Numbered from the stretch's first letter, positions 1 through 12,444 are shown. The stretch: DNA of 64,000 bases from Macrostomum hystrix (GCA_950097015.1 CATNEN010000003.1:10941501-11005500), one strand, 5' to 3'. Made by a program: numbers and translations. The notes: a model not told the origin generated them from the sequence alone.

Positions 1-570
1 GTCGAGTGGAGTAGAGTAGAGAGGAGTGGAGTGAAATAGAGAAGAGTAGAGTAGAGAAGAGTAGGTTGGAGTCGAGTGGAGTAGAGTAGAGTAGAGTAGA
101 GAATAGTAGAGTAGATTGGAGTGGAGTGAAGTAGAGAAGAGTAGAGAAGAGTTGAGTAGAGAAGAGTAGGTTGGAGTAGAGTGGAGTAGAGTAGAGTAGA
201 GAAGAGTAGAGTAAAGTCGAGTGGAGTAGAGTAGAGAGGAGTGGAGTGAAGTAGAGAAGAGTAGAGAAGAGTAGAGTAGAGAAGAGTAGGTTGGAGTAGA
301 GTGGAGTAGAGTAGAGTAGAGAAGAGTAGAGTAAAGTCGAGTGGAGTAGAGTAGAGAGGAGTGGAGTGAAGTAGAGAAGAGTAGAGAAGAGTAGGTTGGA
401 GTAGGTTGGAGTAGAGAAGAGTAGAGTAGAGTAGACTGGAGCAGTGTAGAGAGGAGAAGAGTAGAGTAGAGAAGTGTAGAATAGAGCTGATTAGATTGCT
501 CTGCTTTAAGCTTAGAGTAGAGTAGAGTCAAGTAGAGTGGAGTAGAGAGGAGTACAGCAGAGTAGAATGG
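1..570. repeat. Pentamer-based GAGTA/GTAGA minisatellite
   Basis: The whole stretch is built from variants of GAGTA and GTAGA (GTGGA, GAAGA, GTCGA). A higher-order period of 120 bp is visible: positions 181-240 and 301-360 are identical, as are most of 241-300 and 361-400. The array starts outside the window and decays near 570. No gene is seen in it. Confidence 0.9.
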
Positions 571-1739
571 ACTGAAGCACAATGTTTCGAAGCTTATTGA
601 AATTAGGATGAGAATACAATCAAATTAATCCTGATAGTCCATGTATATTTTATTATTTTTCACAAGTAATTAACTCATCAGACCAACTGTCAGTTTCAAC
701 TGTCACTCTCTACTAACCTTTGTCTACATCAATACGTGATTGTGAATAATAGTTCTGTTCTGAATTTTTCTTAGAGACAGTCCAGCAAAAAACGGAATAA
801 GACAGAAGCACACAGACGCGGCCAAGCACTATACTTGAGTCTAGAGAAAAAACACACTATTCTTGCAGACTGTCTTTAACTGATATATGCTTTGAACTTT
901 GACTGAGCTCTCTTTATGAATAACTGGAGTCTTTCAGAACACGAGACCATGCATGAGACTGCAAAAAAGAGATACGCGCTAACTGGAGGCATGAGAAATT
1001 CAAATTTTTGAGCACACAACTGCTCAAACGCCACCTGAACACAAATATACTCGTATTATTTGCATTCTGCTTAAATGTCTGTCTGCCAATCCTGTCCTGT
1101 CACTTTGATAGCTTCACTGTACTATATCAAGCATGAATGAGGGCTCACCTCAATTGTATGAGTTCGGTTGTCAGTTGATTGTTTACGAGGGCTGCAGCGT
1201 CGACTCGAAGCCGCATCAGCTAAAATTTCATTGGAAACAGTTTCGTGTCTTAGAAAGCCTACATTTAGAAATTGAGTCTTTGCAAATGACCCAACTAAAG
1301 ATATTATAGAATGAAAGTTGGTTAGAGAGGCTCGACTAGTCATTCGGTTTCTTGTAACACCTTTATTAGATATAAAAATCTAAGGAGCCTAGACCGCGTG
1401 GGATTGGACAGCCAATGAGCAGCGAAGGCGGACTGTCCTATGGTCAGGCGTGAGGCTTATTGAACGGGTATCTTAAACTACTTATAGTAGTGTGTCATAA
1501 AAACCGTCAAGCTTTGTCACTAAGATTTGGAAGATTAGATTCAGATTAAGGATTTATAAAGTTTATGAGAGAGGATTTAAACAGACTCTTTCGGCGTGTT
1601 TTAGGGAGATTCTTATTGAGAATTTGGGAAGATCCCTGATTAGGATACGGCAAGACGCTTATAGTGAATATGTGAAGATTATTGATAAGAATTTGGTGAA
1701 ATTCCTATTAGTAATTGGGAAGATTTTTCACAAGGATTT
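571..1739. other. Unique sequence, no gene recognised
   Basis: This is non-repetitive AT-rich DNA with stops in all frames and only short open frames (such as 1122-1343 minus) that show no recognisable domain and no convincing splice sites. I can support no function here. Confidence 0.5.
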
Positions 1740-2715
1740 GGGAACATTGTTGGTGAGGATTTGGTAAGATTCTTGTTGAGGATTTGGGAAGCTTCTTGTT
1801 GAGGATTTGGGAAGAATCTTGTTGAGGATTTAGGAAGATTATTGTTGAGGATTTGGGAAGATTGTTGTTGAGGATTTAGGAAGATTGTTGTTGAGGATTT
1901 GGGTAGATTCTTGTTGAGGATTTGGGTAGATTCTTGTTGAGGATTTGGGGAGATTCTTGTTGACGATTTGGGAAGATTCTTTTTGAGGATTTGGGAAGAT
2001 TGTTGTTGAGATTTGGGAAGATTGTTGTTGAGGATTTGGGAAGATTGTTGTTGAGGATTTAGGAAGATTGTTGTTGAGGATTTGGGTAGATTCTTGTTGA
2101 GATTTGGGGAGATTCTTGATGACGATTTGGGGAGATTCTTGTTGACATTTGGGGAGATTCTTGTTGACGATTTGGGAAGATTCTTGTTGACGATTTGGGA
2201 AGATTGTTATTGAGGATTTGGGAAGATTGTTATTGAGGATTTGGGAAGATTGTTATTGAGGATTTGGGAATATTGTTGTTGAGGATTTGGGAAGATTGTT
2301 GTTGAGGATTTGGGAAGATTGTTATTGAGGATTTGGGAAGATTGTTATTGAGGATTTGGGAATATTGTTGTTGAGGATTTGGGAAGATTCTTGTTGAGGA
2401 TTTGGGAAGATTGTTGTTGAGGATTTGGGAAGATTGTTGTTGAGGATTTGGGAAGATTCTTGTTGAGGATTCGGGAAGATTCTTGTTGAGGATTTGGGAA
2501 GATTGTTGTTGAGGATTTGGGAAGATTCTTGTTGAGGATTTGGGAAGATTCTTGTTGAGGATTCGGGAAGATTCTTGTTGAGGATTTGGGAAGATTCTTG
2601 TTGAGGATTTGGGAAGATTGTTGTTGAGGATTTGGTTAGATTCTTGGTGAGGATTTGGGAAGCTTCTTGTTGAGGATTTGGGTAGATTCTTGTTGAGGAT
2701 TTGGGAAGATTCAGT
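1740..2715. repeat. 23-bp minisatellite, GAGGATTTGGGAAGATT family
   Basis: About 40 imperfect head-to-tail copies of a 23-bp unit built on GAGGATTTGGGAAGATT followed by STTGTT. The main variants are GTTGTT, CTTGTT and GTTATT after the core, with occasional single-base deletions. It decays on the left from about 1600. No real gene lies in the array. Confidence 0.9.
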
Positions 2716-3658
2716 GAGAAAATTCGACGTAAAATCTTTTCACAACTGAATGAAATTCATTCGAAGTCTCAAAGGGTTTATAGTGAGCTTAAAATTACCA
2801 AAACGATTCCCAACATTTTGATCCCCAATAGCTCAGGATGATAAAAAGTTTACTACAAGCCTAAAAAGTCATCCTGTTTGTTCATTGGTTTAACTTTTAC
2901 TACGAGCTATAGACAGACTGCCCTGGGCTGAAATGAATTAAGTGATGTCATCGTTCAAACTGTTTGCCAATGCATCAGAAGAAAGTCAGCTCTTATTTTT
3001 TTCCTGTCAGTCAATCGAGCAAAAAATTCCCATTTTTGAAAATACAACTTCCTCGCCAAATAAGCCAGCCAGTCCAATATTTGATGCTAGGATGAAACAG
3101 ACAGTTTTGGGGGATTAACACTATTCTACCAATGGGGAAATACTACGGGTGTATTTCAAATACCCGTGCACTGCCTACTTCACCATGCTCCAAAACCGAA
3201 TGACCGATTCTCGTGAAAGTCCTCCATATAATTAACTTATTAACAGTATAGAAATACCAAGCACACGAAACTCAGCAACACGGGCCAACTTTTTGTTGCG
3301 CATCTTCTGAAACAAGAAAAAAGTCGCCGGCTGTTCAGACCGTCGAGATATTCAATGTTTCTGGCCGAAGGTCCGATTTTTCCCATAAGAGCTAGTGTAT
3401 TTCATACACCCCTATACACGAATTTGCACTGCGCCTCAGTGCGGCCTTTCCAGACCTTCAAACTTTATCAGCATGTCACCCGAATGTGCCTGCATCATCT
3501 CCGTCTTTGGTGGTCACCTACCATTATCTAGACGGACTGCGGGACCTTCAAGTGCAAATAATGTGGAAATAGGCCACTCTGGACACCCTGAAGCGAATTT
3601 CTAAAATTTCACTGCTGAAGCCTAAATATTAGGCGCAGATCAACTACAGTTCTCCATC
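2716..3658. other. Unique intergenic sequence
   Basis: This is mixed-composition, non-repetitive DNA between an array and a hAT element. The only open frame of any length (3395-3604 plus) has no recognisable domain. I see no supported feature. Confidence 0.4.
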
Positions 3659-3666
3659 GCCTAGTC

Positions 3667-4804
3667 CAGCGGTTCTCAACCTTTTATTCAGGCGACCCTA
3701 ATTTATTCCCTTGCATCTTTTTTGTTTGTTTGCGACCCCTATAATAAGCATGCGACCATGCGATAGCCAGCGAACTTTGGTGTGGAGAAGGAGGGAACTG
3801 CATGCTCAGCCCCCATTTCCTCGCACAGCGCTGTGAACAGACGATGATTCAGAGGTCAGATTTTGATGAAATTCACCACGGGAACGTCTGTCAAGACGGC
3901 GTCGGTCAGCTGACAAGTCTTTGGCTGCCAGTGCTTCACGATGGATGAAGCAATGTGTCCAGCTAGCGTCAGGCGTGACATCCTGGGTGCGTTTCACAGC
4001 ACCACTGTTCTTTCATGTGCACCTTAACTTCCAACTGATGGAATTTGACGCCTTAACTTCTCCATGAAGTATACTCGCGTGGCTTAGTCGCAACTTCAGG
4101 GTGCTGTGTTTGCAGATGGCGCTTGAGATTTTTTGGTTTTATTACTCCTTTGACAATGTGACTTCGCAGATAACACATTGTGGTTTTTCATTCGCAGTTG
4201 TGAAACCTAACTCAAGAAATGCTTCATTATAACTGCGCTTAGGTGAGTTTGCAGACGATGCCATTAACAACAGATGAGATTGAATATCTAAATAGATGCC
4301 TCTCTAATCCTAATCTAACCCTAATCCTAAGAATGTTATTGTGCCTCCAATCGGCTAAGCCAAAAGGAATGGGAATGCGTTTAAATGTGGGGGTGGATTG
4401 TTGAGAGGAGTTCCTCCTCTGGGTAAGGAGTTGCGATCGTTCGTTTTAAGCTCGCTGGGGTAACAAGGTAAAAGGGAGACAGAGAAGGAAAGTTTGTTTT
4501 GCTTGTCGTGTGGTGTCGTGTGACTCAGCCCATATCTAGCAGAACAGGCTTAGCTTGCGACTGCGTGCATATTTTGTGTTGCGACTTCAAGTTGAGTGCT
4601 AGGCTGCTAGTGCTATAGCCATTTCAATGTAGCTAACAGCCCTTGACTTACTTTTACTTTTACTAAAAATGTTTTACTCTATTATATCTCTAAAGGGTTC
4701 TTTCCCAAAAAAAATACATTTTTTATTTTTCTTTTTGCTGCGACCCCCAGAAAATGGTCACGCGACCCCACTGGGGGTCGCGACCCACAGGTTGAGAACC
4801 ACTG
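3667..4804. mobile_element. Degenerate hAT DNA transposon (SPIN/ZBED5-like)
   Basis: The element begins CAGCGGTTCTCAACC and ends with the inverted form GGTTGAGAACCACTG. Next to the ends lie the GGGGGTCGCGACCC-type sequences typical of SPIN-like hAT elements. It is flanked by a perfect 8-bp target duplication, GCCTAGTC (3659-3666 and 4805-4812). On the minus strand, 3806-3997 reads WTHCFIHREALAAKDLS, which I recognise as a conserved segment of hAT transposases of the ZBED5 type. The frame then shifts and stops, so the copy is not autonomous. The right target duplication is also the left one of the next element. Confidence 0.85.
3806..3997 (-). pseudogene. hAT transposase fragment (ZBED5-like)
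   Basis: A 63-residue open stretch on the minus strand contains WTHCFIHREALAAKDLS followed by sequence resembling the FH/NLTSESSSVHSAV region of ZBED5-like hAT transposases. It lies inside the TIR-bounded element 3667-4804. A full transposase is 500-700 residues; no other substantial part is readable here, so this is a decayed remnant. The residue similarity is from memory of the family and was not tested by a search. Confidence 0.6.
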
Positions 4805-4812
4805 GCCTAGTC

Positions 4813-5502
4813 CAGGGGTCGGCAAACTTATTAGCTGGCGGGCCAAAGAGAGAATCTAAAAGACGACAGCGGGCCGCTTTGATTATAGAAATATTATATA
4901 AGGGCGAGATAAGACACAGGAGAGATGAGACACGGCATAGATGAGACACGGGATAGATGAGACACGGGATAGATGAGACACAGGATAGATGAGACACGGA
5001 AGAGATGAGACACGGGAGAGATGAGACACGGGAGAGATGAGAAACGGGAGAGATAAGACACGGGAGAGATGAGACATGGGATAGATGAGACACGGGAGAG
5101 ATGAGACACGGGAGAGATGAGACACGGGAAAGATGAGACACGGGAAAGATGAGACAAGGGAGAGATGAGACAAGGGAGAGCTGAGACACGGGAGAGACGA
5201 GACACGGGATAGATGAGACACGGGATAGATGAGACACGGAAGAGATGAGACACGGGAGAGATGAGACACGGGAGAAATGAGAAACGGGAGAGATAAGACA
5301 CGGGAGAGATAAGACACGGGAGAGATGAGACACGGAAGAGATGAGACAGGGGAGAGATGAGACACGGGAGAGATGAGACACGGGAGAGATGAGACACGGG
5401 AGAGATGAGACAGGATACTATAGGTGTTGGAAGGGGCAACGGGCCGGATTGGGAGCTTCGAGGGCCGCATCTGGCCCGCGGGCCGGAGTTTGCCGACCCC
5501 TG
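4813..5502. mobile_element. Non-autonomous hAT element with internal minisatellite
   Basis: The termini are CAGGGGTCGGCAAACTT and AGTTTGCCGACCCCTG, a perfect 15-16-bp inverted pair of the Charlie/MER1-like hAT type. Both sides carry the 8-bp duplication GCCTAGTC (4805-4812 and 5503-5510). Inside the left end is a GGCGGGCCAAAGAGAGA stretch and inside the right end GGGCCGCATCTGGCCCGCG. Between them lies an array of about 30 copies of a 16-bp unit (roughly GAGATGAGACACGGGA). There is no transposase. A second copy of the same family is at 44996-45833. Confidence 0.9.
4905..5415. repeat. 16-bp minisatellite GAGATGAGACACGGGA inside a hAT element
   Basis: About 30 copies of a 15-16-bp purine-rich unit lie strictly between the two ends of the hAT element. 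Variants carry GGGATA, GGAAGA and GAAACGGG. The long overlapping open frames on the minus strand (repeated SHLSRVSSLPCLIS) are products of this array, not proteins. Confidence 0.9.
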
Positions 5503-5510
5503 GCCTAGTC

Positions 5511-6179
5511 TGTCAACCAATCAGTCACCACCCTACGCGGTTAGCTTTCAGGCGCTGCCAAAAAATGTTCTCAGGGGGGTGGGGAAATTCCCCCCTTGGT
5601 ATAAAAACGGGCGGCAAAATGGCTTGGTAGTCCTACTGTTAAACCAAAATAGTCAACAACGATAGCCGACATGGTTACATGATGAAATTCTGTCTATATT
5701 GATGGTTTTTGATACGAGATTTTGTTGATGATTTGAGAAATTTGTCTCATTCACATTTGAAATCTCGACGATGTCTTAAAATTTCATTGCGGGGACTGCA
5801 TTGACTCTGATTAATTCTGCTGTCGTTCTCTCCATTTTTTCAACTCAAACTTATCAAGCCGCCTGTTTTGCCATTTGGAGCGGAAAGGGCACAGAAGAAA
5901 TCGGTTCGAGACAATGGGACGTGTGCTCAAGTTCCTATTTATATATATATATTTTAAATCCGGATGAGACCGGGGCACACTTTTTTTGAGCAATGACGAC
6001 ACGGACAGGCCCGAAAGAGAAAGTGAGTCACGCCTTTCAGGTTTTTTTTGACGTATGAAAGCCGTATGCTCAATGTTCTCAAGATTCTGCTTGATTTCCT
6101 AATTTCCGCGAATTCCCATTCTTATTTTTTTCATTAACGTTCCTATATTGTCTTCTTTTAGTATTTTTTTCTTCACACT
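5511..6179. other. Unique intergenic sequence
   Basis: This is non-repetitive sequence between the hAT pair and the next array. It includes a short (TA)n run near 5940. The open frames at 5405-5665 and 5801-5989 start in or near the transposon end and show no domain. I see nothing that I can call. Confidence 0.4.
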
Positions 6180-7130
6180 GTCTCCCCTCACAATTATCCC
6201 CTATTCTCCCAACAATCATCCCCTATTCTCCCAACAATCATCGCCTATTCTCCCAACAATCATCCCCTATTCTCCCAAAAATCATTACCAATTCTCCCAA
6301 CAATCTTACCCTATTTCTCCCAACAATCTTACCCTATTTCTCCCAACAACCATCCCCTATTCTCCCAACAATCATCCCCTATTCTCCCAACAACCATCCC
6401 CTATTCTCCCAACAATCATCCCCTATTCTCCCAACAATCATCCCCTATTCTCCCAACAATCATCCCCTATTCTCCCAAAAATCATTACCTATTCTTCCAA
6501 CAATCTTACCCTATTTCTCCCAACAATCTTACCCTATTTCTCCCAACAACCATCCCCTATTCTCCCAACAATCATCCCCTATTCTCCCAACAATCATCCC
6601 CTATTCTCCCAACAATCATCCCCTATTCTCCCAAAAATCATTACCTATTCTCCCAACAATCTTACCCTATTTCTCCCAACAATCTTACCCTATTTCTCCC
6701 AACAACCATCCCCTATTCTCCCAACAATCATCCCCTATTCTCCCAACAATCATCCCCTATTCTCCCAACAATCATCCCCTATTCTCCCAACAATCATCCC
6801 CTATTCCCCCAACAATCTTCTCTCATTTCTCCTAACAACCATCCCCTATTCTCCCAACAACCATCCCCTATTCTCCCAACAATCATCCCCTATTCTCCCA
6901 ACAACCATCCCCTATGCTCCCAAAAACCATCCCCTATTATCCCGACAATCTTCCCCTATTATCCCGACAATCTTCCCCTATTATCCCGACAATCTTCCCC
7001 AGTTCTTGCAACAATTATCGCCTATTATCCGGACAATCTTCACCATTATTCTCAGCAATATTCCCCTATTTTCACTCACAATCTTCAGCTTATCTCACCC
7101 ACAATTCTCATTTTCTATCTCCTAATCTTA
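6180..7130. repeat. 22-bp minisatellite, CCCCTATTCTCCCAACAATC family
   Basis: About 40 copies of a 22-bp C-rich unit, CCCCTATTCTCCCAACAATC plus AT. Two variant blocks (CCAAAAATCATTACC and CAATCTTACCCTATTTC) recur together at about 6270, 6470 and 6630, showing block duplication. The right end decays past 7000. The 325-residue open frame over it (6148-7125) is an array artefact. Confidence 0.9.
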
Positions 7131-8017
7131 CCATATTCTCTGCTCATTATTTTCCGTTATTCTTAAAAAAATCAACCCCTATTCTCTTCACAATCTTCCT
7201 AAATTTTCACCCACGATGTCCCTCTATTCTTCCTCATAACCTTCCCCTGTAAATCGTTACATTCTTCCCTTATTCTCTATTCTTCTACAGTTAAATATTT
7301 TTATCCATAGACTTGCAAACATGTTCTCACCGTCTCCCTCCTCCTAACCACCAAATTTATCCCTAAACGTGTCTTACACACTCCATTTTCAATACCTATT
7401 CAAATTCCCCCCGTCAATTCGCTGGACCATCCAGGCCTCTAGGCACGCAGTTTCAATATGCGCCAAAAGCTGCTCTATTGACCAACCCCTACCCCCACCG
7501 AATTTTATTATTTCTCCGTGAGAAATTTAAGGGGCAGTTTTTTAATTTAGTTGGGCAAATTGCGACCAGCCAACTTACAGAATCCTCTTGCTGAACAACA
7601 TTCTCTAAAAACAATGAGCGCATGTTGACTCAATGTTGTGTGGCACCCAGTGACCCCCGATCTACCACCAACTCACGTGAGGAAATTAGGGGTTGAGCAA
7701 CTTTTTTAGGCGGACACAAACAACCTGTTCTCGGTTTTCAAATTCTCCCTGTTCTATAACTCTCGCTTTCTGTTCAGTAGAATCAACAATGATTTTGTTG
7801 GCGTAACGCTCCAACGCGCGTTTGCGTTTCTGACGGTCTGACCCCTGACCCGTGGCTCCGCCTACAGCGGGTGTTTCAGGGGCCTATTTGCACTGTGGCG
7901 ATGTCGGCTACGTCAGGTGTGAATTATACGGTATACTTATAATGGTTGTTCTCACATTTTTCAATGCTGAAGAAATTCATGTTTTTATATTGCGATCCGA
8001 TATAAATCGTTTGTCTG
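7131..8017. other. Unique intergenic sequence
   Basis: Non-repetitive, stop-rich DNA between two arrays. No domain, splice pattern or RNA gene was recognised. Confidence 0.4.
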
Positions 8018-8445
8018 GTCTGGAGTGTTCTGGTATGGTTTGGTGTGGTTTGGTGTGGTCTGGAGTGTTCTGGTATGGTTTGGTGTGGTCTGGTGTGGTT
8101 TGGTGAGGTCAGGAGTGTTCTTGTATGGTTTGGTGCGGTCTGGTGTGGTTTGGTGAGGTCTGGAGTGTTCTGGTATGGTTTGGTGCGGTCTGGTGTGGTC
8201 TGGTGTGGTTTGGTGTGGTCTGGAGTGTTCTGGTATGGTTTGGTGCGGTCTGGTGTGGTCTGGTGTGGTTTGGTGTGGTTTGGTGTGGTCTGATGTGGTC
8301 TGGTGTGGTCTGGTGTGGTCTGATGTGGTATGGTGTGGTTTGGTGTGGTTTGGTGTGGTCTGGTGTGGTCTGGTGTGGTTTGGTGGCCTGGTGTGGTCTG
8401 GTGTGGTCTGGTGTGCTCTGACATGGTTTCTGTGTGGTTTGGTGT
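8018..8445. repeat. 10-bp G/T-rich minisatellite TGGTGTGGTC
   Basis: About 40 copies of a decamer, TGGTGTGGTC/TGGTGTGGTT, with a recurrent variant block TGGAGTGTTCTGGTATGG at about 50-60 bp spacing in the left half. The + strand has almost no A or C except in TC and AT steps. Open frames on both strands (WCGLVWSGV and HTRPHQTTP repeats) are artefacts. Confidence 0.9.
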
Positions 8446-9254
8446 TGTTTGTTAATGTCTACTTAAGGTTTGAATTTTCATTGTCTTCTGGTGTCTTATT
8501 AGGCCTAACATCTCCTTAAAATGTCAGTTACTAACAAATAAATTATTTTTTGAAACGAAGCCTATCTTTAAAATACGTATTTTTAATACGACTATATTTC
8601 TGCTTTTTGAAGCTTGACATCTTGACTTAAAAGGCAACAGCATGAATTTTCTGCTTCTGTCATGATATAAAAAATGTGATGACACTTTTCGTGTCGCATT
8701 TTGATGGCCTAAAAAATCGATAGGCATTTGCTTTTTATATAATATCATTTCCTCACACTTCTATCTGCCTTCTGCTCTCCTCCTCTTGGCCTCTCAAATA
8801 TTCTTCCGCTAATTTTTTCTCGTGCGCACTTCGACGTTATTCACCAAAACATATCTGGACAGTCTTCAGCTCTACTCTGCCAGCCAGATGTGGTGTTTTC
8901 TGTGTCTCTGTGAAAGCTATCGGTGGCCCTTTGCGTGTTGGTGTCACTTTCTAGTGCGACTGTTCCCACCTTCTGTTCTGCTTACGGAAAGCATTTTCAA
9001 TGCTGCCACACATTAGGGGTCTGTCAGCGCGAATTTCACCAATTTCAGGGTGCTATCACATTGTGTTTGGGTCAGTCCTTTAAGAGGCGGCTATAGATGG
9101 ACAACACACCAGGGATGCGACAGTTGAGGGAAAATTCCTAGCCTAAGTGGGGATCATGGTTGCTGAAATCCTTCAAGTGAGGACACTCGCGAGATTGACT
9201 GTGGGAATTTTTAGCTTCTTTTTTTAAACTAAATTGAAAGAATATCTTGCTGAA
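8446..9254. other. Unique intergenic sequence
   Basis: Non-repetitive sequence between two arrays. The short open frames at 8524-8748 (minus) and 8822-9016 (plus) have no recognisable motif. Nothing is supported here. Confidence 0.4.
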
Positions 9255-10340
9255 GTTGAGAAACCTTGTAGGATAAAAATGGGAGGAGAATCTCTCTGGG
9301 ATCAAAATGGGAGGAGAATCTTTGTGGGATAAAAATGGGAGGAGAATCTCTGTGGGATCAAAATGAGAGGAGAATCCTTGCGGGATCAAAATAGGAGGAG
9401 AATCTTTGTGGGATCAAAATGAGAGGATAATCTTTGTGGGATCAAAATGAGAGGAGAATCTTTGTGGGATCAAAATGAGAGGAGAATCTTTGTGGGATCA
9501 AAATGAGAGGAGAATCTTTGTGGGATCAAAATGAGAGGAGAATCTTTGTGGGATCAAAATTAGAGGAGAATCTTTGTGGGATCAAATTGGGAGGAGAATC
9601 TCTGTGGGATCAAAATAGGAGGAGAATCTCTGTGGGATCAAAATAGGAGGAGAATCTCTGTGGGATCAAAATGGGAGGAGAATCTTTGTGGGATAAAAAT
9701 GGGAGGAGAATCTCTGTGGGATCAAAATGAGAGGAGAATCCTTGCGGGATCAAAATAGGAGGAGAATCTTTGTGGGATCAAAATGAGAGGATAATCTTTG
9801 TGGGATCAAAATGAGAGGAGAATCTTTGTGGGATCAAAATGAGAGGAGAATCTTTGTGGGATCAAAATGAGAGGAGAATCTTTGTGGGATCAAAATGAGA
9901 GGAGAATCTTTGTGGGATCAAAATTAGAGGAGAATCTTTGTGGGATCAAATTGGGAGGAGAATCTCTGTGGGATCAAAATAGGAGGAGAATCTCTGTGGG
10001 ATCAAAATAGGAGGAGAATCTCTGTGGGATCAAAATGAGAGGAGAATCTTTGTGGGATCAAAATGAGAGGAGAATCTTTGTGGGATCAAAATGAGAGGAG
10101 AATCTTTGTGGGATCAAAATGAGAGGAGAATCTTTGTGGGATCAAAATTAGAGGAGAATCTTTGTGGGATCAAAATGAGAGGAGAATCTTTGTGGGATCA
10201 AATTGGGAGGAGAATCTTTGTGGGATCAAAATGAGAGGAGAATCTCTGTGGGATCAAATTGGGAGGAGAATCTCTGTGGGATCAAAATAGGAGGAGAATC
10301 TTTGTGGGATCAAAATAGGAGGAGAATCCTTATGGGATAA
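9255..10340. repeat. 28-bp minisatellite, GGATCAAAATGAGAGGAGAA family, with 364-bp higher-order repeat
   Basis: About 38 copies of a 28-bp unit (GGATCAAAATGAGAGGAGAA then TCTTTGTG). A diagnostic variant series (CCTTGCGGG, then ATAGGAGG, then GAGAGGATAATC) occurs near 9365 and again near 9729. The offset is 364 bp, exactly 13 units, so a 13-unit block was duplicated. Confidence 0.9.
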
Positions 10341-10453
10341 TTAAGGACGTAAGGAATTCTCTTTCTTGTGGAAATAAAATAATTTAAAAAAATAATCATT
10401 CATTACCTGCCGCAATTTGATGTATTGATGTGCAGTCGACAGCTTGGCGCATC

Positions 10454-10650
10454 TGAAGGCTGCGTACAGCTGTTCAGTCCATGGACTGGGGGGACGCCAC
10501 ACCCACCCTCAATTAGCCCAGCTGATGCTGGTACCCATTTAATGACTGGGTGAACTGAAGCAGTGCATAGGTAAGTGTATCGCTAAAGGACACAAATTGT
10601 TGCAGTGGAGTCGGGAATCGAACCTCCGACCTTCAAGCCGTGAGTCTTCT
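10454..10650 (-). mobile_element. tRNA-derived SINE (family A), partial
   Basis: On the minus strand the element runs from a tRNA-like head with a B box (GGTTCGATTCCCGACTCCAC) through GCAACAATTTGTGTCCTTTA to a 3' part ending in CAGTCCATGGACTGAACAGC. The A-box half is missing, so the copy is 5'-truncated. Related copies lie at 15838-15930, 35305-35500 and, interrupted, at 44955-45890, and a tail fragment at 13545-13580. Confidence 0.75.
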
Positions 10651-11344
10651 GATTTAGTATAAATTTCGGAATTAGCATATCATCAATTTGTTGCGATACG
10701 AGGACAAAAAAATCTGTGCATTACCACAGCCGAGGGTTTTAATGACAGTCTTCCAAAATTTGCCCGCAATGTTACCCCATTCTTCTCTGCTTTGTTAAAG
10801 AAGCTAAACAAACACTTAAATCTAAGAAACAAAGGCTAGAAACAATCCTGTACAGACCAATGGGAATTGATCTGGCTAAAATCCACTCGAGGCTGTAAAT
10901 CACACTTAGATCCCAATTTCATAATTCTTTGCAAATCCTTAATTGGCATTTACTAATATTCTACTAGAGGCCAAACAAGGGTGTTGTTGTGGAACCAATT
11001 TTTTTAGCCTTCACGCTTAAGCTGGTGATGTAATCATAAATTGGCTGCTTGCGTAGCGCCCGAGGGCGAGGACGGGACTAAGGGAACGGACGGTCCCTAG
11101 AATCACTCCCCACCCCTAGGTAACTGAGAAGAGGATCCACAGCTGTTGCTCTCCGAGAGTGGGGTGGGTAAGTGTTGAATATCAGTTTCAATGCCACCAA
11201 ACTGTCTTTGGGGTGTCATGGTGAGTATTTGGCATGCCTACCGACTTTTAACAGAACTTTTTTACTTTTGGCAAAATTCTTTTTATATCTTTAAATAAGA
11301 GTTTTATCAAAAAATTGTACTAGGATTCTCAATTCGACATCCTT
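10651..11344. other. Unique intergenic sequence
   Basis: Non-repetitive DNA with stops in all frames; no gene, RNA or repeat recognised. Confidence 0.4.
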
Positions 11345-11755
11345 AACTTCGCTCCATTTTCTCCACTGTCCCTCTTTCTCTCTTTCTCTTCCTCTCTCTC
11401 CTCTCTCCTCTCTCCTCTCTCCTCTCCCCTCTTTCCTCTCCCCTCTCCCCTCTCTCATTCTCTCTCCTCTCTCCTTTTCTCCCCTCTCTCCTTCTCTCCC
11501 CTCTCTCTTCTCCCCTCCCTCCTTCTCTCTCGTCTCTCCTTCTCTCCCCTCTTTCCTTCTCTCCCCTCTCTCCTTCTCTTTCCTCTTTCCTCTCCCCGCT
11601 CTCCTTCTCTCTCCTACTCTCCCTCTCTCCCTCTCTCTCCTTTCTCATTCTCTCCCCTCTCTCCTCTCCCCTCTATCCTCTCCCCTCTCTCCATCTCTCC
11701 CCACTCTCCTTCTATCCCCACCCTCCACAATCTCCCCTCTCTCCCCCTATATTAA
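11345..11755. repeat. Polypyrimidine CTCTCC tract
   Basis: About 400 bp that is almost pure C and T on the + strand, made of variants of TCTCTCC, TCCCCTC and CTTTCCTC. It resembles the tract at 12445-12855 in composition but not in exact unit. The RREGERREG-type open frame on the minus strand is an artefact. Confidence 0.9.
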
Positions 11756-12444
11756 ATCTTTCCCATCTTTAATTTGTCCGATATATCCGTTATTTCTCGT
11801 ATTAATTATTCTCTTTTCTAGAAATCCCTTTTTCTCCTTCCCACCAGGATCAGCCAGCTCGCCATAGTGATACTCCTAGAGGTTTTGTTTATTTATAAAT
11901 TTCAAATCCAATGCCAGATTTGCATCTTGCTTATCAACTGGCGAGCTGTGTCTATTATTATTAGTATCCCAACAACTAATTGCTAATTGCGTCACGACAA
12001 TCTTACCCACCCACAACAAAGAGTCCCTTCCCCTTCAGAATTGTTTGCAAATTCCTTTTAGCATCCTCTTATCGGGGCAGGTTTTTGAAACAGAAACAAT
12101 TTCACGATGGCCCCTTGGCAACCGCGGGGAATTTTCCCCACAACGATCCCCCCCGCCGGACCTGCTGCGTTGCGCCATTCTTGTGAGGATTCTTGAATTG
12201 GGATCCAAACTGTAGAGAGAAAAATGGGTCGCCTTGTTTTGCAGTCGATTTATCTGTCCTTTCGAAATTAAATTAATCGATCAGATTGCAGCAACAGGCG
12301 TACAGAGAAGGTATTTTCTAGGATTTTGTCCAAGAATTCCAAAGAATATTTAACACAACTTTATTCCATATAATATAATCAATGTGTGCCGTGGCTGTTC
12401 TGGTTGATCAGATAGGATGAACTTGCATATATCCCCGAAAACTC
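11756..12444. other. Unique intergenic sequence
   Basis: Non-repetitive sequence between two polypyrimidine tracts. The open frame 11980-12186 has no recognisable domain. Nothing is supported. Confidence 0.4.

Noticed and set aside
3395..3604. Small protein of 69 residues
   Set aside because: No domain, no codon pattern, no splice sites or flanking support; it lies in unique DNA beside a transposon.
8018..8445. Telomere-like or G-quadruplex repeat
   Set aside because: The decamer TGGTGTGGTC has only isolated GG pairs, matches no known telomere repeat, and is interstitial.
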